DNA from: Rhodoferax ferrireducens T118
Lineage (GTDB): Bacteria > Pseudomonadota > Gammaproteobacteria > Burkholderiales > Burkholderiaceae_C
Assembly (NCBI RefSeq): GCF_000013605.1
Contig: NC_007908.1
Location: 1,736,001-1,800,000, forward strand
Reading direction: 5' to 3'
Length of the DNA stretch: 64,000 nt
Under the pieces are notes generated by a model. The model was not told the origin of the DNA, did no database searches, and saw only the letters and a program-made list of their open reading frames with translations. Positions 22,330 through 31,390 of the stretch are shown piece by piece. The translations under genes were made by a program, and so were the position numbers. Each line of letters begins with the position of its first letter. Position 1 is the first letter of the stretch.

Positions 22330-23337
22330 ATGTCAAAGGTCAGACCCGCACCCTTAGCGCCCAATACCCTGATCGGTGGTTACCGCGTTGTCCGCAAAGT
22401 TGCGGCGGGCGGTTTTGGCGTGGTCTATCTGGCCGAAGATAGCGAGGGTCAGCAAGTCGCGATCAAGGAGTACCTGCCGTCGGCGCTGGCGACCCGCGTG
22501 GCGGGCGAATTGCTGCCGCAGGTGCAGCCGGAAAGGTTGTCCTTGTACCGCCTTGGCCTCAAGAGTTTCTTTGAAGAAGGCCGCTCGCTGGCGCAGATAT
22601 CACATCCCTCCGTGGTGAGCGTGCTGAATTTTTTCAGGGAGAACGAAACCGTTTACATGGTGATGAATTACCTGGAGGGCGCGTCGCTGCAGGATTTCAT
22701 CGTCACGGCGCGAGACCTCAAGCAGGCCAAAGTGTTCCGGGAGTCGACCATTCGGTCCCTGTTTGACGAAATTCTGCGTGGTTTGCGCATTGTTCATCAG
22801 CACAAGATGCTGCACCTGGACATCAAGCCGGCCAATGTGTTTATCACGGATGACAATAAGTCCGTGCTGATTGATTTTGGTGCGGCGCGTGAAGTGTTGA
22901 GCAAAGAGGGTAATTTCGTCCGCCCCATGTACACCCCCGGCTTTGCCGCCCCTGAGATGTACCGGCGCGATGCCGCCATGGGGCCTTGGACCGACATTTA
23001 CGCCATTGGTGCCTGTATTTATGCCTGCATGCTGGGTTACCCACCCAATGAGGCGCCGCAACGTCTTGAAAAAGACCGCATTGCCATGGCGCTCACGCGT
23101 ATGCGCGGTGTTTACTCTGACAACCTGATTGAGATCGTGGAGTGGTGCATGTCGCTCGATCCGCTGTCGCGGCCGCAGTCGGTGTTTGCTCTGCAGAAAG
23201 AGCTGAGCCGCGCGGGTGAGCGTCGCTATACCAGGCTCAGTGTGACTGAAAAAGTTCGACTTCAATTCGACACCATGGTGTCAGACACGAAAAAGAGCGT
23301 CCAGAAAGCGACCCGTTTTGGCGCGAAAATCAAATGA
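22330..23337 (+). CDS. Serine/threonine protein kinase (Hanks type, non-RD)
   Basis: 335 aa cytoplasmic kinase: glycine loop VAAGGFGVVYLAED, ATP-binding Lys in VAIKEYLP, catalytic loop HLDIKPANV, DFGAA metal loop and FAAPEMY. The catalytic loop has HLD in place of HRD, so it is a non-RD kinase and may not need activation-loop phosphorylation. There is no membrane anchor or PASTA domain. Its stop overlaps the start of the PP2C phosphatase, forming a kinase/phosphatase pair. Confidence 0.92.
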   Translation: MSKVRPAPLAPNTLIGGYRVVRKVAAGGFGVVYLAEDSEGQQVAIKEYLPSALATRVAGELLPQVQPERLSLYRLGLKSFFEEGRSLAQISHPSVVSVLNFFRENETVYMVMNYLEGASLQDFIVTARDLKQAKVFRESTIRSLFDEILRGLRIVHQHKMLHLDIKPANVFITDDNKSVLIDFGAAREVLSKEGNFVRPMYTPGFAAPEMYRRDAAMGPWTDIYAIGACIYACMLGYPPNEAPQRLEKDRIAMALTRMRGVYSDNLIEIVEWCMSLDPLSRPQSVFALQKELSRAGERRYTRLSVTEKVRLQFDTMVSDTKKSVQKATRFGAKIK

Positions 23338-24251
23338 AATTTTCCATTTTTCAGATCAGCCGCAAAGGCTCGCGGGAAAAAAACGAAGATCGCATGGGCT
23401 ATTGCTACACGCGCGAATCGGGCATTTTTTTTCTTGCTGACGGTATGGGGGGCCACCCGCAAGGGGAGGTCGCGGCGCAGCTGGCTTTGCAGACCATCGC
23501 GGCCATGTACCAGAAAGAGGCGCAGCCGAAAATCGTTGATATTGCTGCGTTCCTGACCTCTGCGGTGTTGACGGCGCACCGCCAGATTTTGCAGCATGCC
23601 ATTCAAAACGGCATGCTCGATACGCCGCGCACCACGGCGGTGGTGGCATTGGTGCAGGATGGGGCCGTGAGTTGGATTCATTGTGGTGACTCCCGGCTCT
23701 ATCTGGTGCGCCAGGGCCAACTGTTGGTGCGAACCCGCGATCACTCGTTTCTCGAGCAGCAACGGGCCACTGCAGCAGGTAAAAAACCGGCGGAGCGCAT
23801 CAACCGCAATGTCCTGTTTACCTGCCTGGGTTCCCCAACCAAGCCGGTGTTCGACATTGCCGGACCCGTTGGACTGCAGCAGGGCGACAAGCTGATGTTG
23901 TGCTCGGACGGCTTGTGGGACCGGCTCAGCGAGGCCGACATTGTTGACTGTCTGGCGCATAAACCAGTCAGTGAAGCAGTCCCGCAGCTGGTGGAAAGCG
24001 CACTGCGCACGGCCGGCGATAGAAGCGACAACGTGACGTGTATCGCGCTTGAGTGGGAAATGCCCGATGGGTTTGAATCAACCCGGGGCAGTATTTCAAC
24101 TGACACGCTCAGTGATGGATTTTTTGCCTCAACGTTTCAGGCCGACACGCTGGACGCGGCGCTGGAAGACCTGGACGATGCCGCCATTGAGCGCTCCATC
24201 GCTGAAATTAACGAAGCCATTCGCCGCTCGGCGCTTAAAAAGAGCGCCTAG
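23334..24251 (+). CDS. PP2C-family Ser/Thr protein phosphatase
   Basis: 305 aa. PPM-family motifs: SRKGSREKNEDRMG, LADGMGGHPQGE (metal-binding Asp-Gly), WIHCGDSRLYLVR, LMLCSDGLWDRLS and DRSDNVTCIAL. An acidic extension follows residue about 245. It removes phosphates placed by the adjacent kinase or related kinases. ATG 23334 overlaps the kinase stop. Confidence 0.93.
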   Translation: MKFSIFQISRKGSREKNEDRMGYCYTRESGIFFLADGMGGHPQGEVAAQLALQTIAAMYQKEAQPKIVDIAAFLTSAVLTAHRQILQHAIQNGMLDTPRTTAVVALVQDGAVSWIHCGDSRLYLVRQGQLLVRTRDHSFLEQQRATAAGKKPAERINRNVLFTCLGSPTKPVFDIAGPVGLQQGDKLMLCSDGLWDRLSEADIVDCLAHKPVSEAVPQLVESALRTAGDRSDNVTCIALEWEMPDGFESTRGSISTDTLSDGFFASTFQADTLDAALEDLDDAAIERSIAEINEAIRRSALKKSA

Positions 24252-24266
24252 GCTCACCATTTCACT

Positions 24267-24998
24267 ATGCATCAATTTTTGCGAGTCGGCGCACGCGCCG
24301 CCAACCAGCTGCGAGCGGTCAAAATTCAGCGCGGCTACACCATGCACGCCGAAGGTTCGGTGTTGATCGAGTTCGGCAACACCAAAGTGTTGTGTACGGC
24401 CTCGGTGGAAGAAAAAGTGCCGGCTCACAAAAAAGGCAGCGGCCAGGGCTGGGTGACAGCGGAATATGGCATGCTGCCGCGTGCCACCCACAGCCGCAAC
24501 GAGCGCGAGGCGGCGCGTGGCAAGCAGAGCGGGCGCACGCAGGAAATTCAGCGTCTCATCGGTCGCGCTCTGCGGTCGGTGTTTGACCTGAGCCTGCTCG
24601 GTGAGCGCACGATTCACCTCGACTGCGATGTGTTGCAGGCCGATGGCGGTACCCGCACGGCGGCCATCACCGGTGCGTTTGTGGCGGCGCAGGACGCCGT
24701 CACCCAGTTGCTCATGCAGGGCAAGCTGCAGTTGTCGCCGATTCGCGACCATGTGGCCGCCATCTCTGTTGGCATCGTCGACGGCACGCCCTTGCTTGAT
24801 CTGGAATACACCGAGGATTCAGCCTGTGACACGGACATGAACGTGGTGATGACGGGGGCCGGTCAATTTGTGGAAGTGCAGGGCACGGCCGAGGGCGCGG
24901 CATTTTCGCGCCGGGAGATGGATGCCTTGCTGGCGCTGGCCGAACAAGGCATCAGCGATCTGGTTGCATTGCAAAAAATTTCACTACTAAATAAATAG
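24267..24998 (+). CDS. rph: Ribonuclease PH
   Basis: 243 aa. Phosphorolytic 3'-5' exoribonuclease that trims tRNA 3' ends. Typical motifs: [72 protein letters not shown] and [19 protein letters not shown]. Length is normal. A copy of the ACGGGGGCT repeat overlaps its 3' end. Confidence 0.97.
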   Translation: MHQFLRVGARAANQLRAVKIQRGYTMHAEGSVLIEFGNTKVLCTASVEEKVPAHKKGSGQGWVTAEYGMLPRATHSRNEREAARGKQSGRTQEIQRLIGRALRSVFDLSLLGERTIHLDCDVLQADGGTRTAAITGAFVAAQDAVTQLLMQGKLQLSPIRDHVAAISVGIVDGTPLLDLEYTEDSACDTDMNVVMTGAGQFVEVQGTAEGAAFSRREMDALLALAEQGISDLVALQKISLLNK

Positions 24999-25030
24999 CA
25001 AACTATTAATATTTCACGGGGGCTACAGCC
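24981..25030 (+). repeat. Copy of the dispersed ACGGGGGCT repeat
   Basis: AT-rich arm (ACTACTAAATAAATAGC, AACTATTAATA) followed by CACGGGGGCTACAGCC. It spans the rph stop and almost the whole gap to rdgB. Confidence 0.7.
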
Positions 25031-25037
25031 CTATTTA

Positions 25038-25637
25038 ATGAAAATTGTTTTAGCATCCAACAACCGCGGCAAATTGGCCGAGCTGCGCGCCATGTTGGCT
25101 CCGCTCGGGTTTGAGTTGATCACCCAAGGCGAGCTCGGTATTCCCGAGGCGCCTGAGCCGTATCACACCTTTGTCGAAAACGCGCTGGCCAAGGCGCGTC
25201 ATGCCAGCGCGCACAGCGGCTTGCCCGCGCTGGCCGACGATGCCGGCCTGTGTGTTGATGCCTTTGGGGGTTTGCCGGGGGTGCAAACGGCCTTCTACGC
25301 CACCCGGTTTGGCTATGAAAAAGGCGACGACAACAACGTGCGCGCCCTGCTGGAACAAATGCGCGATGTCGACAACCGGCGTGCCGCGCTGGTGAGCACG
25401 CTGGTGGCGGTGCGCTCGGAGCAGGACCCGGAACCCTTGATTGCCGTTGGCCGCGTGGTGGGCGAGATTGCCCGCGCGCCGGTGGGCAGCCATGGTTTTG
25501 GTTTTGATCCGGTGATGTTGATCCCCGAGTTCGGCCAGACCTTTGCCCAATTGCCGGTCGAGGTCAAGAACGCCAACAGCCACCGGGGCCGGGCCGCCCG
25601 CGCCATGCTGGCGCTGATGCGCGAGCGCTGGCTGTAA
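25038..25637 (+). CDS. rdgB: XTP/dITP diphosphatase (HAM1 family)
   Basis: 199 aa. Hydrolyses non-canonical purine nucleotides (XTP, dITP) to keep them out of DNA and RNA. Motifs: VLASNNRGKLAELRAML, FVENALAKARHAS, LADDAGLCVDAFGGLPGV, GSHGFGFDPVMLIPEFGQTFAQL and the C-terminal SHRGRAARAM. Follows rph, with hemW 17 bp downstream. Confidence 0.96.
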   Translation: MKIVLASNNRGKLAELRAMLAPLGFELITQGELGIPEAPEPYHTFVENALAKARHASAHSGLPALADDAGLCVDAFGGLPGVQTAFYATRFGYEKGDDNNVRALLEQMRDVDNRRAALVSTLVAVRSEQDPEPLIAVGRVVGEIARAPVGSHGFGFDPVMLIPEFGQTFAQLPVEVKNANSHRGRAARAMLALMRERWL

Positions 25638-25654
25638 GGCATGGCGGACTGCGC

Positions 25655-26887
25655 ATGATTCCGGTTGTTTCCGCCACTGAGTCAACTTCGGCGCCGCATG
25701 ACATGGGGCACTACTTGCGCCCCGGCACCTTACAGTTGGCCGCCTTGCCGCCGCTGTCGCTTTATGTGCATCTGCCCTGGTGTTTGAAGAAATGCCCTTA
25801 TTGCGACTTCAACTCGCACGAGATGCGCGCCGCCGAGCTGCCCGAGCAGCGTTACCTGGCGGCCTTGATGGCCGACCTGGAAGCCGCCTTGCCTTTGACT
25901 TGGGGCCGCACGGTGCACAGCATTTTTATCGGTGGCGGCACGCCCAGCCTGTTTTCACCCGAGGCCATCGACCATCTGCTGAGCGGCATCCGGGCGCGGC
26001 TGCGACTGGAGGCGGGTTGCGAAATCACGCTGGAGGCCAATCCGGGCAGCTTTGAGAAAGATCGCTTTCGGGCCTTTCGCGGCGCCGGCGTGACCCGCTT
26101 GTCGGTTGGGGTGCAGAGCTTTAACGACTCATTCTTGAAGACCCTGGGGCGGGTGCATGACAGCGCGCAAGCGCTCGCCGCGGTGGAAGAAGCGGCGCAG
26201 GCGTTTGACACTTTCAACCTGGACCTCATGTACGCGCTGCCTGGGCAGACGCTGGCTGACGTCAAGCAAGACATGGCGCGCGCGCTGACCTTTTCGCCGC
26301 CGCATATTTCGATTTATCAGCTCACCATCGAGCCCAACACCTTCTTTGCCAAGTATCCGCCGCCGCTGCCTGAAGACGATACAGCCTACGACATGCTGGA
26401 CCTCATCACCGACATGACCGGCTCAGCAGGCCTGCAGCGCTACGAAGTGTCGGCCTATGCCGCTCCCGGCCACCGCTGCTTTCACAACCTCAATTACTGG
26501 CAGTTTGGCGACTACCTCGGCCTCGGAGCCGGCGCGCACAGCAAGCTCAGTTTTGCGCACCGGGTGGTGCGCCAAGTGCGGTTTCGCGAGCCCGGGCGCT
26601 ACATGGAACAAGCCTTGGCGGGCCATTGTCTGGCGCAGGACGAAGAGGTCAGCCGGGCCGATTTGCCGTTTGAGTTCATGTTGAATGCCTTGCGTTTGAA
26701 AGACGGCTTCGCCCTGCAACTGTTCTCAGAGCGCACGGGTCTCGCAATTACCACCATTCAAGCGGCGCTGGAGCAGGCTCAGGCGCAGGGTTTGATCGTG
26801 CGCGACCTGGCCCGCGTCACGCCCACTGTGCGCGGTTTTGATTTTTTGAGTGACTTGCAGTCGCTGTTTCTTCCCAAGCGCCGTTGA
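25655..26887 (+). CDS. hemW: Heme chaperone HemW (radical SAM)
   Basis: 410 aa. Radical SAM cluster C-x3-C-x2-C in HLPWCLKKCPYCDFNSH, glycine-rich SAM site FIGGGTPSLFSPE, then ETL-type motifs (ITLEANPGSFEKDR, RLSVGVQSFNDSFLKTLGR, DLMYALPGQTLADV) and the HemW C-terminal domain (FEFMLNALRLKDGF). It was formerly called HemN-like; this branch lacks coproporphyrinogen oxidase activity and transfers heme to respiratory enzymes. Confidence 0.94.
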   Translation: MIPVVSATESTSAPHDMGHYLRPGTLQLAALPPLSLYVHLPWCLKKCPYCDFNSHEMRAAELPEQRYLAALMADLEAALPLTWGRTVHSIFIGGGTPSLFSPEAIDHLLSGIRARLRLEAGCEITLEANPGSFEKDRFRAFRGAGVTRLSVGVQSFNDSFLKTLGRVHDSAQALAAVEEAAQAFDTFNLDLMYALPGQTLADVKQDMARALTFSPPHISIYQLTIEPNTFFAKYPPPLPEDDTAYDMLDLITDMTGSAGLQRYEVSAYAAPGHRCFHNLNYWQFGDYLGLGAGAHSKLSFAHRVVRQVRFREPGRYMEQALAGHCLAQDEEVSRADLPFEFMLNALRLKDGFALQLFSERTGLAITTIQAALEQAQAQGLIVRDLARVTPTVRGFDFLSDLQSLFLPKRR

Positions 26888-26932
26888 CCCCTGGCAGGCT
26901 ATAGTCGGCCCGAACAAAACAAGGGGCAGACC

Positions 26933-27613
26933 ATGTTCTCAATCTATGGTGTGGCGGGGCAATTGTTTCGTGGTTCCATGGAACAACTGCGCCAGGTGGG
27001 CGGTGTTGGTGCCATCGCGCGTTCCAACGCCATTCAGGCCGTGGGACGTGACGGGAGCGACCCGGCCGCTGAAGCCGCCTATGCCGCTCTGGCGCAGCAA
27101 GCGGCCCCGAGCGACGAGGCCCATCGCAGCGCCCTGGCGGCCTATGCCGAGAGTCAAAAAGGGGTGACTCAGCCGCGCCATCCCCTGAAGCTGGTCGATG
27201 CCTTGATGAGCCGGGCCGTGATCACCCTGCTTGATACCGCCACGGTGCAGGACGCCTGGCAGACGTTGGCCCGGCAGGGTGTGGGCCAGGCCCCGGTGCT
27301 GAATGCGGCCGGTACCCTGGTGGGACTGTTGTCGCGTGCTGATTTGCTGCGGCCTGAGCGCCTGCCCACACCCGACAGTCATGCCCTGGTGTGGCGCGCA
27401 CTGCTGGCGCAAAGTGTGCTGGACATCATGTGGACCCCAGTGCCCAGCGTGGCCCCGGACACTGATATTCGCCGGGTGGCGCGCGTGTTGCTCGATGCCG
27501 GCCTGCCGGGCTTGCCGGTGGTGGATGAGCAGGGTCTGGTCATCGGCTTTGTGTCGCGCTCGGATATTTTGCGGGCGGTGGTGACGGATCCGCCACTTGA
27601 CCTGTGGGGCTGA
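26933..27613 (+). CDS. CBS-domain protein
   Basis: 226 aa. After an uncharacterised N-terminal 85 residues come two CBS motifs (ALMSRAVITLLDTATVQDAW ... LVGLLSRADLL, and VLDIMWTPVPSVAPDTDIRR ... VIGFVSRSDILRAVV). CBS pairs bind adenosine nucleotides and regulate attached or partner proteins; no effector domain is recognisable. The last 74 bp overlap the convergent DUF1850 gene. Confidence 0.85.
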   Translation: MFSIYGVAGQLFRGSMEQLRQVGGVGAIARSNAIQAVGRDGSDPAAEAAYAALAQQAAPSDEAHRSALAAYAESQKGVTQPRHPLKLVDALMSRAVITLLDTATVQDAWQTLARQGVGQAPVLNAAGTLVGLLSRADLLRPERLPTPDSHALVWRALLAQSVLDIMWTPVPSVAPDTDIRRVARVLLDAGLPGLPVVDEQGLVIGFVSRSDILRAVVTDPPLDLWG

Positions 27614-28016
27614 GTCCCGGGTCTGGTGGACCGGGGCGGCAGGCCGAGACTTCAATCAACGCAAAATCGGGCAGACCGGGGAGTAGGGTGGTGAGCGGCT
27701 TGCAACCCCCATTGCTACAGATTTCGTAGCCGGCGGTGTAAGGGGAGTGGGTGAGCCTCAACCGTTCGAGTGGTGGCAGGATCGGTTTGTAGTGCCAGAC
27801 GCCGTTTTTGAATTTTGCGTCGGCAGGCGGCTCCATGCCGGCACCGCTGCCCCGGATGCGCGCTTCTTCGAGAACCAGGCGGCTATCCTGGATGCGGTAA
27901 TCCTCCTCCCAGCGGATTTTTTCGATCGAATGCGTCCATGCCAGCGTGAAGGCCGACAGTGGCAGGGTCGCGGCGATCACCCCGGCGGCCAGGCAGAGGC
28001 CGCTCATCTCATGCAA
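27540..28016 (-). CDS. DUF1850 protein associated with TAXI-type TRAP transporter
   Basis: About 158 aa with an N-terminal hydrophobic segment and the DUF1850 core (FTLAWTHSIEKIRWEEDYRI, LEEARIRGSGAGME, LRLTHSPYTAGYEIC). DUF1850 genes commonly accompany TAXI-TRAP permeases. ATG 28016 overlaps the permease stop by 8 bp; an in-frame ATG at 28007 is also possible. The 3' end overlaps the convergent CBS gene. The role in transport is not known. Confidence 0.8.
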   Translation of the reverse strand: MHEMSGLCLAAGVIAATLPLSAFTLAWTHSIEKIRWEEDYRIQDSRLVLEEARIRGSGAGMEPPADAKFKNGVWHYKPILPPLERLRLTHSPYTAGYEICSNGGCKPLTTLLPGLPDFALIEVSACRPGPPDPGLSPTGQVADPSPPPAKYPSATQSR

Positions 28017-30111
28017 CTGCTAATTGGGGTGCCTTGCGATTCCTGAACCACTGCCAAATGATAAATACGGCTGCCATGGCGAAGCCGATTTCGTCGGTGA
28101 AGGGGATGGCGGCCACCAGCAGGGCGGCGGCGACGAAGGCAAAAACGCGCCAGAGCAATCCGACGGGCTGCCACAGGTAGCCGATGGTCATCACGGCCCA
28201 CAGGCTGATGGCGAGCACCGCCTTGAAAGCGACGTAGGCCACGGTGAGAGCGGTCCATTGCCCCTGCAGCATCAGCGCCGGGTCGTAGACCGCCATGAAG
28301 GGCACGACGAAACCGGCGATGGCGATCTGGGTGGCCTTGTAGCCGATCCTCATCGGCGAGGCCTTGGCGATCGAGGCAGCGGCGAAGGCGGCCAGCGCCA
28401 CCGGCGGCGTCAGATCGGCCATGATGCCGAAATAGAACACGAACATGTGCGAGACGATCAGCGGCACGCCGAGCTTGAGCAGGGCCGGGGCGGCAATGGA
28501 GCTGGTGATGATGTAATTGGGAATGGTCGGGATGCCCATGCCCAGGATCAGACAGACGATCATGGTCAGGAACAGCGAGGCGAACAGGCTCTTCTGCCCG
28601 ATGGTCAGGATGTAGCCGGCGAAGCTGGAGGCCGCCCCGGTCAGAGTCAAGACGCCGATGATGACGCCGACGACGGCGCAGGCGATACCCACCGGCAGCG
28701 CCTGCTTGGCGCCGTCGACCAGGCTCATCTTCATGGTGTGCAGGGTCTTCTTGCCGCCTTGGACGAACAGGTTGCCGACCGCGAGCGCGGCGATCACCGC
28801 CATTACTGGCTGTATGCCCCATTTGGCGAATGAGGCGGCTGCCAGGCCCATCGCGAACCAGAACACGACGCGGAATGCCGTTTGTGAAATGCGCGCGGCG
28901 ATGGCGCTGCCCAGAATCAGGATGGCCGTCAGGGCCAGGCCCATCATGCCCGCGAACATCGGCGTGAAGCCTTCGAACAGCATCACCACCAGTGCCGCCA
29001 GCGGCAGGATCAGGTACCAGTTGTCCTTGATGGCGCGCCAGGGATTCGGGCACTGGTCCTTGGGGATGCCGAGCAGCTTCAGGCGGCCGGCCTCCAGGTG
29101 CACCATGACGAAGGCCGTGAAGTAATAGAGGAAGGCCGGGATCACCGCAGCCTTGACGATGTCGGCGTAGGGCACGTTGAGCGTTTCGGCCATGATGAAG
29201 GCGACCGCGCCCATCACCGGCGGCATGATCTGGCCGCCCATCGAGGAGGTGGCCTCGACGGCGCCGGCGAAGACGGACGAATAGCCGAAGCGCTTCATCA
29301 GCGGGATGGTGAACTGGCCGATGGTGAGCACGTTGGCGACGCCCGAGCCCGAGATCATGCCCATGAAGCCGGAGGAGATCACCGCCACCTTGGCCGGTCC
29401 GCCCTGGGCATGGCCGACGAAGCCCAGCGCCACGCTATTGAAGAGCCTGATCATGCCGGCGTGTTCAAGGAAGGAACCGAACAGGATGAACAGGAAAATA
29501 TAGGTGGCCGACACCAGCGTCGGGATGCCATAGATGCCTTCGGTGCCGAAGCCAAGCTGGTCCACAAGTTGCGCCAGGGTATAGCCCCGATGGGCCAGAT
29601 CGCCCGGCAGGTATTGGCCAAACAGGCCATAGAGCAGGAACAGGCCGCAAACGATGGGCAGTGCGATGCCGAGGATGCGCCGGGCGGCCTCGAATACCAG
29701 TAGAACCACAATGGCGCCGACGACGAGATCGGTCATGGTCGGATCGCCCGAGCGCTGGATCAGGTCAGCCTCGAAAATCCAGTGGTAGAAGGCGAGGCCG
29801 AAACCGGTCAGCGCCAGAATCCAGTCGTACCAGGGGATGCGGGTCTGCGGCTTGGCGCGCTGCAGGGCAGGATAGAGCAGGAAAGCGATCAGGAGCAGGA
29901 AGCCGACGTGGAACGCGCGGGTGATGAGGCTGGACAACGGTGAGAACCCGGCCACCATCAACTGGTAAGCGGAAAAAGCGATGGCGGCAAAGACCACGGT
30001 CTTCAACGCCCACCCGCCGAGATTGCGGGTATGACCGTGCTCCTGGAATTCATCGGTTGGTGCAGGATGGTCGAACAGGCCCTGCGGCGTGTCATTTGCG
30101 GCGTTAGTCAT
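28009..30111 (-). CDS. TRAP transporter fused permease (DctQM-type, TAXI family)
   Basis: 700 aa with many membrane helices. The N-terminal small (4TM) and C-terminal large (12TM) permease domains are fused, the form paired with TAXI binding proteins. Signatures include GMIRLFNSVALGFVGHAQGGPAKVAV-type DctM segments such as GFMGMISGSGVANVLT, MKRFGYSSVFAGAVEATSS, LGMGIPTIPNYI and FGIMADLTPPVALAAFAA. It uses an ion gradient to import an organic acid delivered by the TAXI protein encoded upstream. Confidence 0.93.
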   Translation of the reverse strand: MTNAANDTPQGLFDHPAPTDEFQEHGHTRNLGGWALKTVVFAAIAFSAYQLMVAGFSPLSSLITRAFHVGFLLLIAFLLYPALQRAKPQTRIPWYDWILALTGFGLAFYHWIFEADLIQRSGDPTMTDLVVGAIVVLLVFEAARRILGIALPIVCGLFLLYGLFGQYLPGDLAHRGYTLAQLVDQLGFGTEGIYGIPTLVSATYIFLFILFGSFLEHAGMIRLFNSVALGFVGHAQGGPAKVAVISSGFMGMISGSGVANVLTIGQFTIPLMKRFGYSSVFAGAVEATSSMGGQIMPPVMGAVAFIMAETLNVPYADIVKAAVIPAFLYYFTAFVMVHLEAGRLKLLGIPKDQCPNPWRAIKDNWYLILPLAALVVMLFEGFTPMFAGMMGLALTAILILGSAIAARISQTAFRVVFWFAMGLAAASFAKWGIQPVMAVIAALAVGNLFVQGGKKTLHTMKMSLVDGAKQALPVGIACAVVGVIIGVLTLTGAASSFAGYILTIGQKSLFASLFLTMIVCLILGMGIPTIPNYIITSSIAAPALLKLGVPLIVSHMFVFYFGIMADLTPPVALAAFAAASIAKASPMRIGYKATQIAIAGFVVPFMAVYDPALMLQGQWTALTVAYVAFKAVLAISLWAVMTIGYLWQPVGLLWRVFAFVAAALLVAAIPFTDEIGFAMAAVFIIWQWFRNRKAPQLAVA

Positions 30112-30191
30112 GGCGATCCAGAATAAAGTTTAAAGTGCTGGAGACAGAGTTGGCTCGCGATGCGCAGCTGCGGACTGTCCCACAAGATATT

Positions 30192-30226
30192 AAAAAAAGC
30201 CGCTGTGGCGTTTGACCAGCGCGGCT
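30192..30226 (-). terminator. Intrinsic terminator after the TAXI binding-protein gene
   Basis: On the minus strand a GC-rich stem (AGCCGCGCTGG with CCACAGCGGCT) is followed by seven T residues. It lies 24 bp downstream of the TAXI gene stop and ahead of the permease gene, so it probably reduces permease expression relative to the binding protein. Confidence 0.8.
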
Positions 30227-30249
30227 CGAATACGATCACGGCCAATCGC

Positions 30250-31209
30250 TTACTTGATCAGGCCGACTTCGCGGTAATATTTCTCGGCACCGGGGTGCAG
30301 CGCAAGAGGCATATGCATGGGGCCTTCCTCGCGCCTGATGGCTTTTGCCGCGGTATGGGCAGCGACCATCTGATCGAGGTTTTCGTACATGGCCTTGGTC
30401 ATCTTGTAGACCGTGTCAGTCGGCACGCTCTCATGGGTAACGATGAAATTCTCGATCGCCACGGTGGTCACGCTCGCGGTCTGTCCTTCGTAGGTATTGG
30501 CCGGAATGGTGCCGGCAATGTAGGCGGGGTCGTTGATCTTGGTCACCACGTCGGCGGGAATCGGCACGACGATCATCTTCACCGAGGTCGCCAGGTCACG
30601 CAAGGCTGAGACGCCAAGGCCCGCCGAGATCAGTGTCGCGTCTATCTGGCGATTTTTCATCAGTTCGACTGATTCGCCGAACGGCAGGTATTCGACCTTG
30701 CCCAAGTCTTTATAGCTTAGCCCGGCGCCCTTGAGGATGGCACGTGCATTGATTTCGGTGCCAGACTTCGGCGCGCCGACGGCGACGCGTTTGCCCTTCA
30801 GGTCGGCCAGGGTCTTGATGCCCGAGTCGGCGCTGGCGACGATCTGGATGTAGTTGGAGTAGATACCGGCGACACCACGCAGTTTTTTCAGTGGCACCTT
30901 GAAACCAGCTTCCTCGTTGCCTTTCCAGGCGTCGGAGAGGGCATCGCCAAGGGTAAAAGCGATTTCGCCGCGGCCTGCCTGGAGCAGGTTGAGGTTTTCG
31001 GCGGACGCCTTGGTGGCCTGTACTGAAGACTTTGCGCCTGGAATGGCCTTGCCGTAAATCTGTGACAGGGAGACGCCGAGCGGGTAGTACACCCCGCTGG
31101 TGCCGCCGGTCAGCACGGTGATGAATTGTGCTTGCTGCGCCAAAGCAGAACTGCTGGCGATGGCGGCACCAAGCCCCAGGGCAAGACCGAGTTTTCGGAT
31201 AAAACGCAT
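30250..31209 (-). CDS. TAXI-family TRAP transporter solute-binding protein
   Basis: 319 aa. Signal peptide of about 25 residues (ASSSALAQQ), then the TAXI core (FITVLTGGTSGVYYPLGVSLSQIYG, AENLNLLQAGRGEIAFTLGDAL, GIYSNYIQIVASADSGIKTLADLKGKRVAVGAPKSGTEINA). It delivers a small carboxylate-type ligand to the fused TRAP permease downstream. The ligand cannot be read from the sequence; the aldolase/RraA/SDR genes upstream may use it. Confidence 0.94.
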   Translation of the reverse strand: MRFIRKLGLALGLGAAIASSSALAQQAQFITVLTGGTSGVYYPLGVSLSQIYGKAIPGAKSSVQATKASAENLNLLQAGRGEIAFTLGDALSDAWKGNEEAGFKVPLKKLRGVAGIYSNYIQIVASADSGIKTLADLKGKRVAVGAPKSGTEINARAILKGAGLSYKDLGKVEYLPFGESVELMKNRQIDATLISAGLGVSALRDLATSVKMIVVPIPADVVTKINDPAYIAGTIPANTYEGQTASVTTVAIENFIVTHESVPTDTVYKMTKAMYENLDQMVAAHTAAKAIRREEGPMHMPLALHPGAEKYYREVGLIK

Positions 31210-31390
31210 GGAACTGTCTCCTTGTGATCAGGGTAAAAGATTTTTGTCAGGCTGCCTTACAGAATACAACAAATAAACGTTGAATAATCAGCCGGGGGCA
31301 AGCAATGCTTAGGGGTTTTCCCGTGCCTGTGTGCCCTGCCGGACGTGTGAAATGCCAGCGAGGATTCCGTCGGAACGAGAATGTTTGAAC

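Noticed and set aside
26902..26907. Further CGACTA hexamer (minus strand) before the CBS-domain gene
   Set aside because: No TGTAAG lies 16-17 bp upstream of it and no gene starts in that direction nearby.
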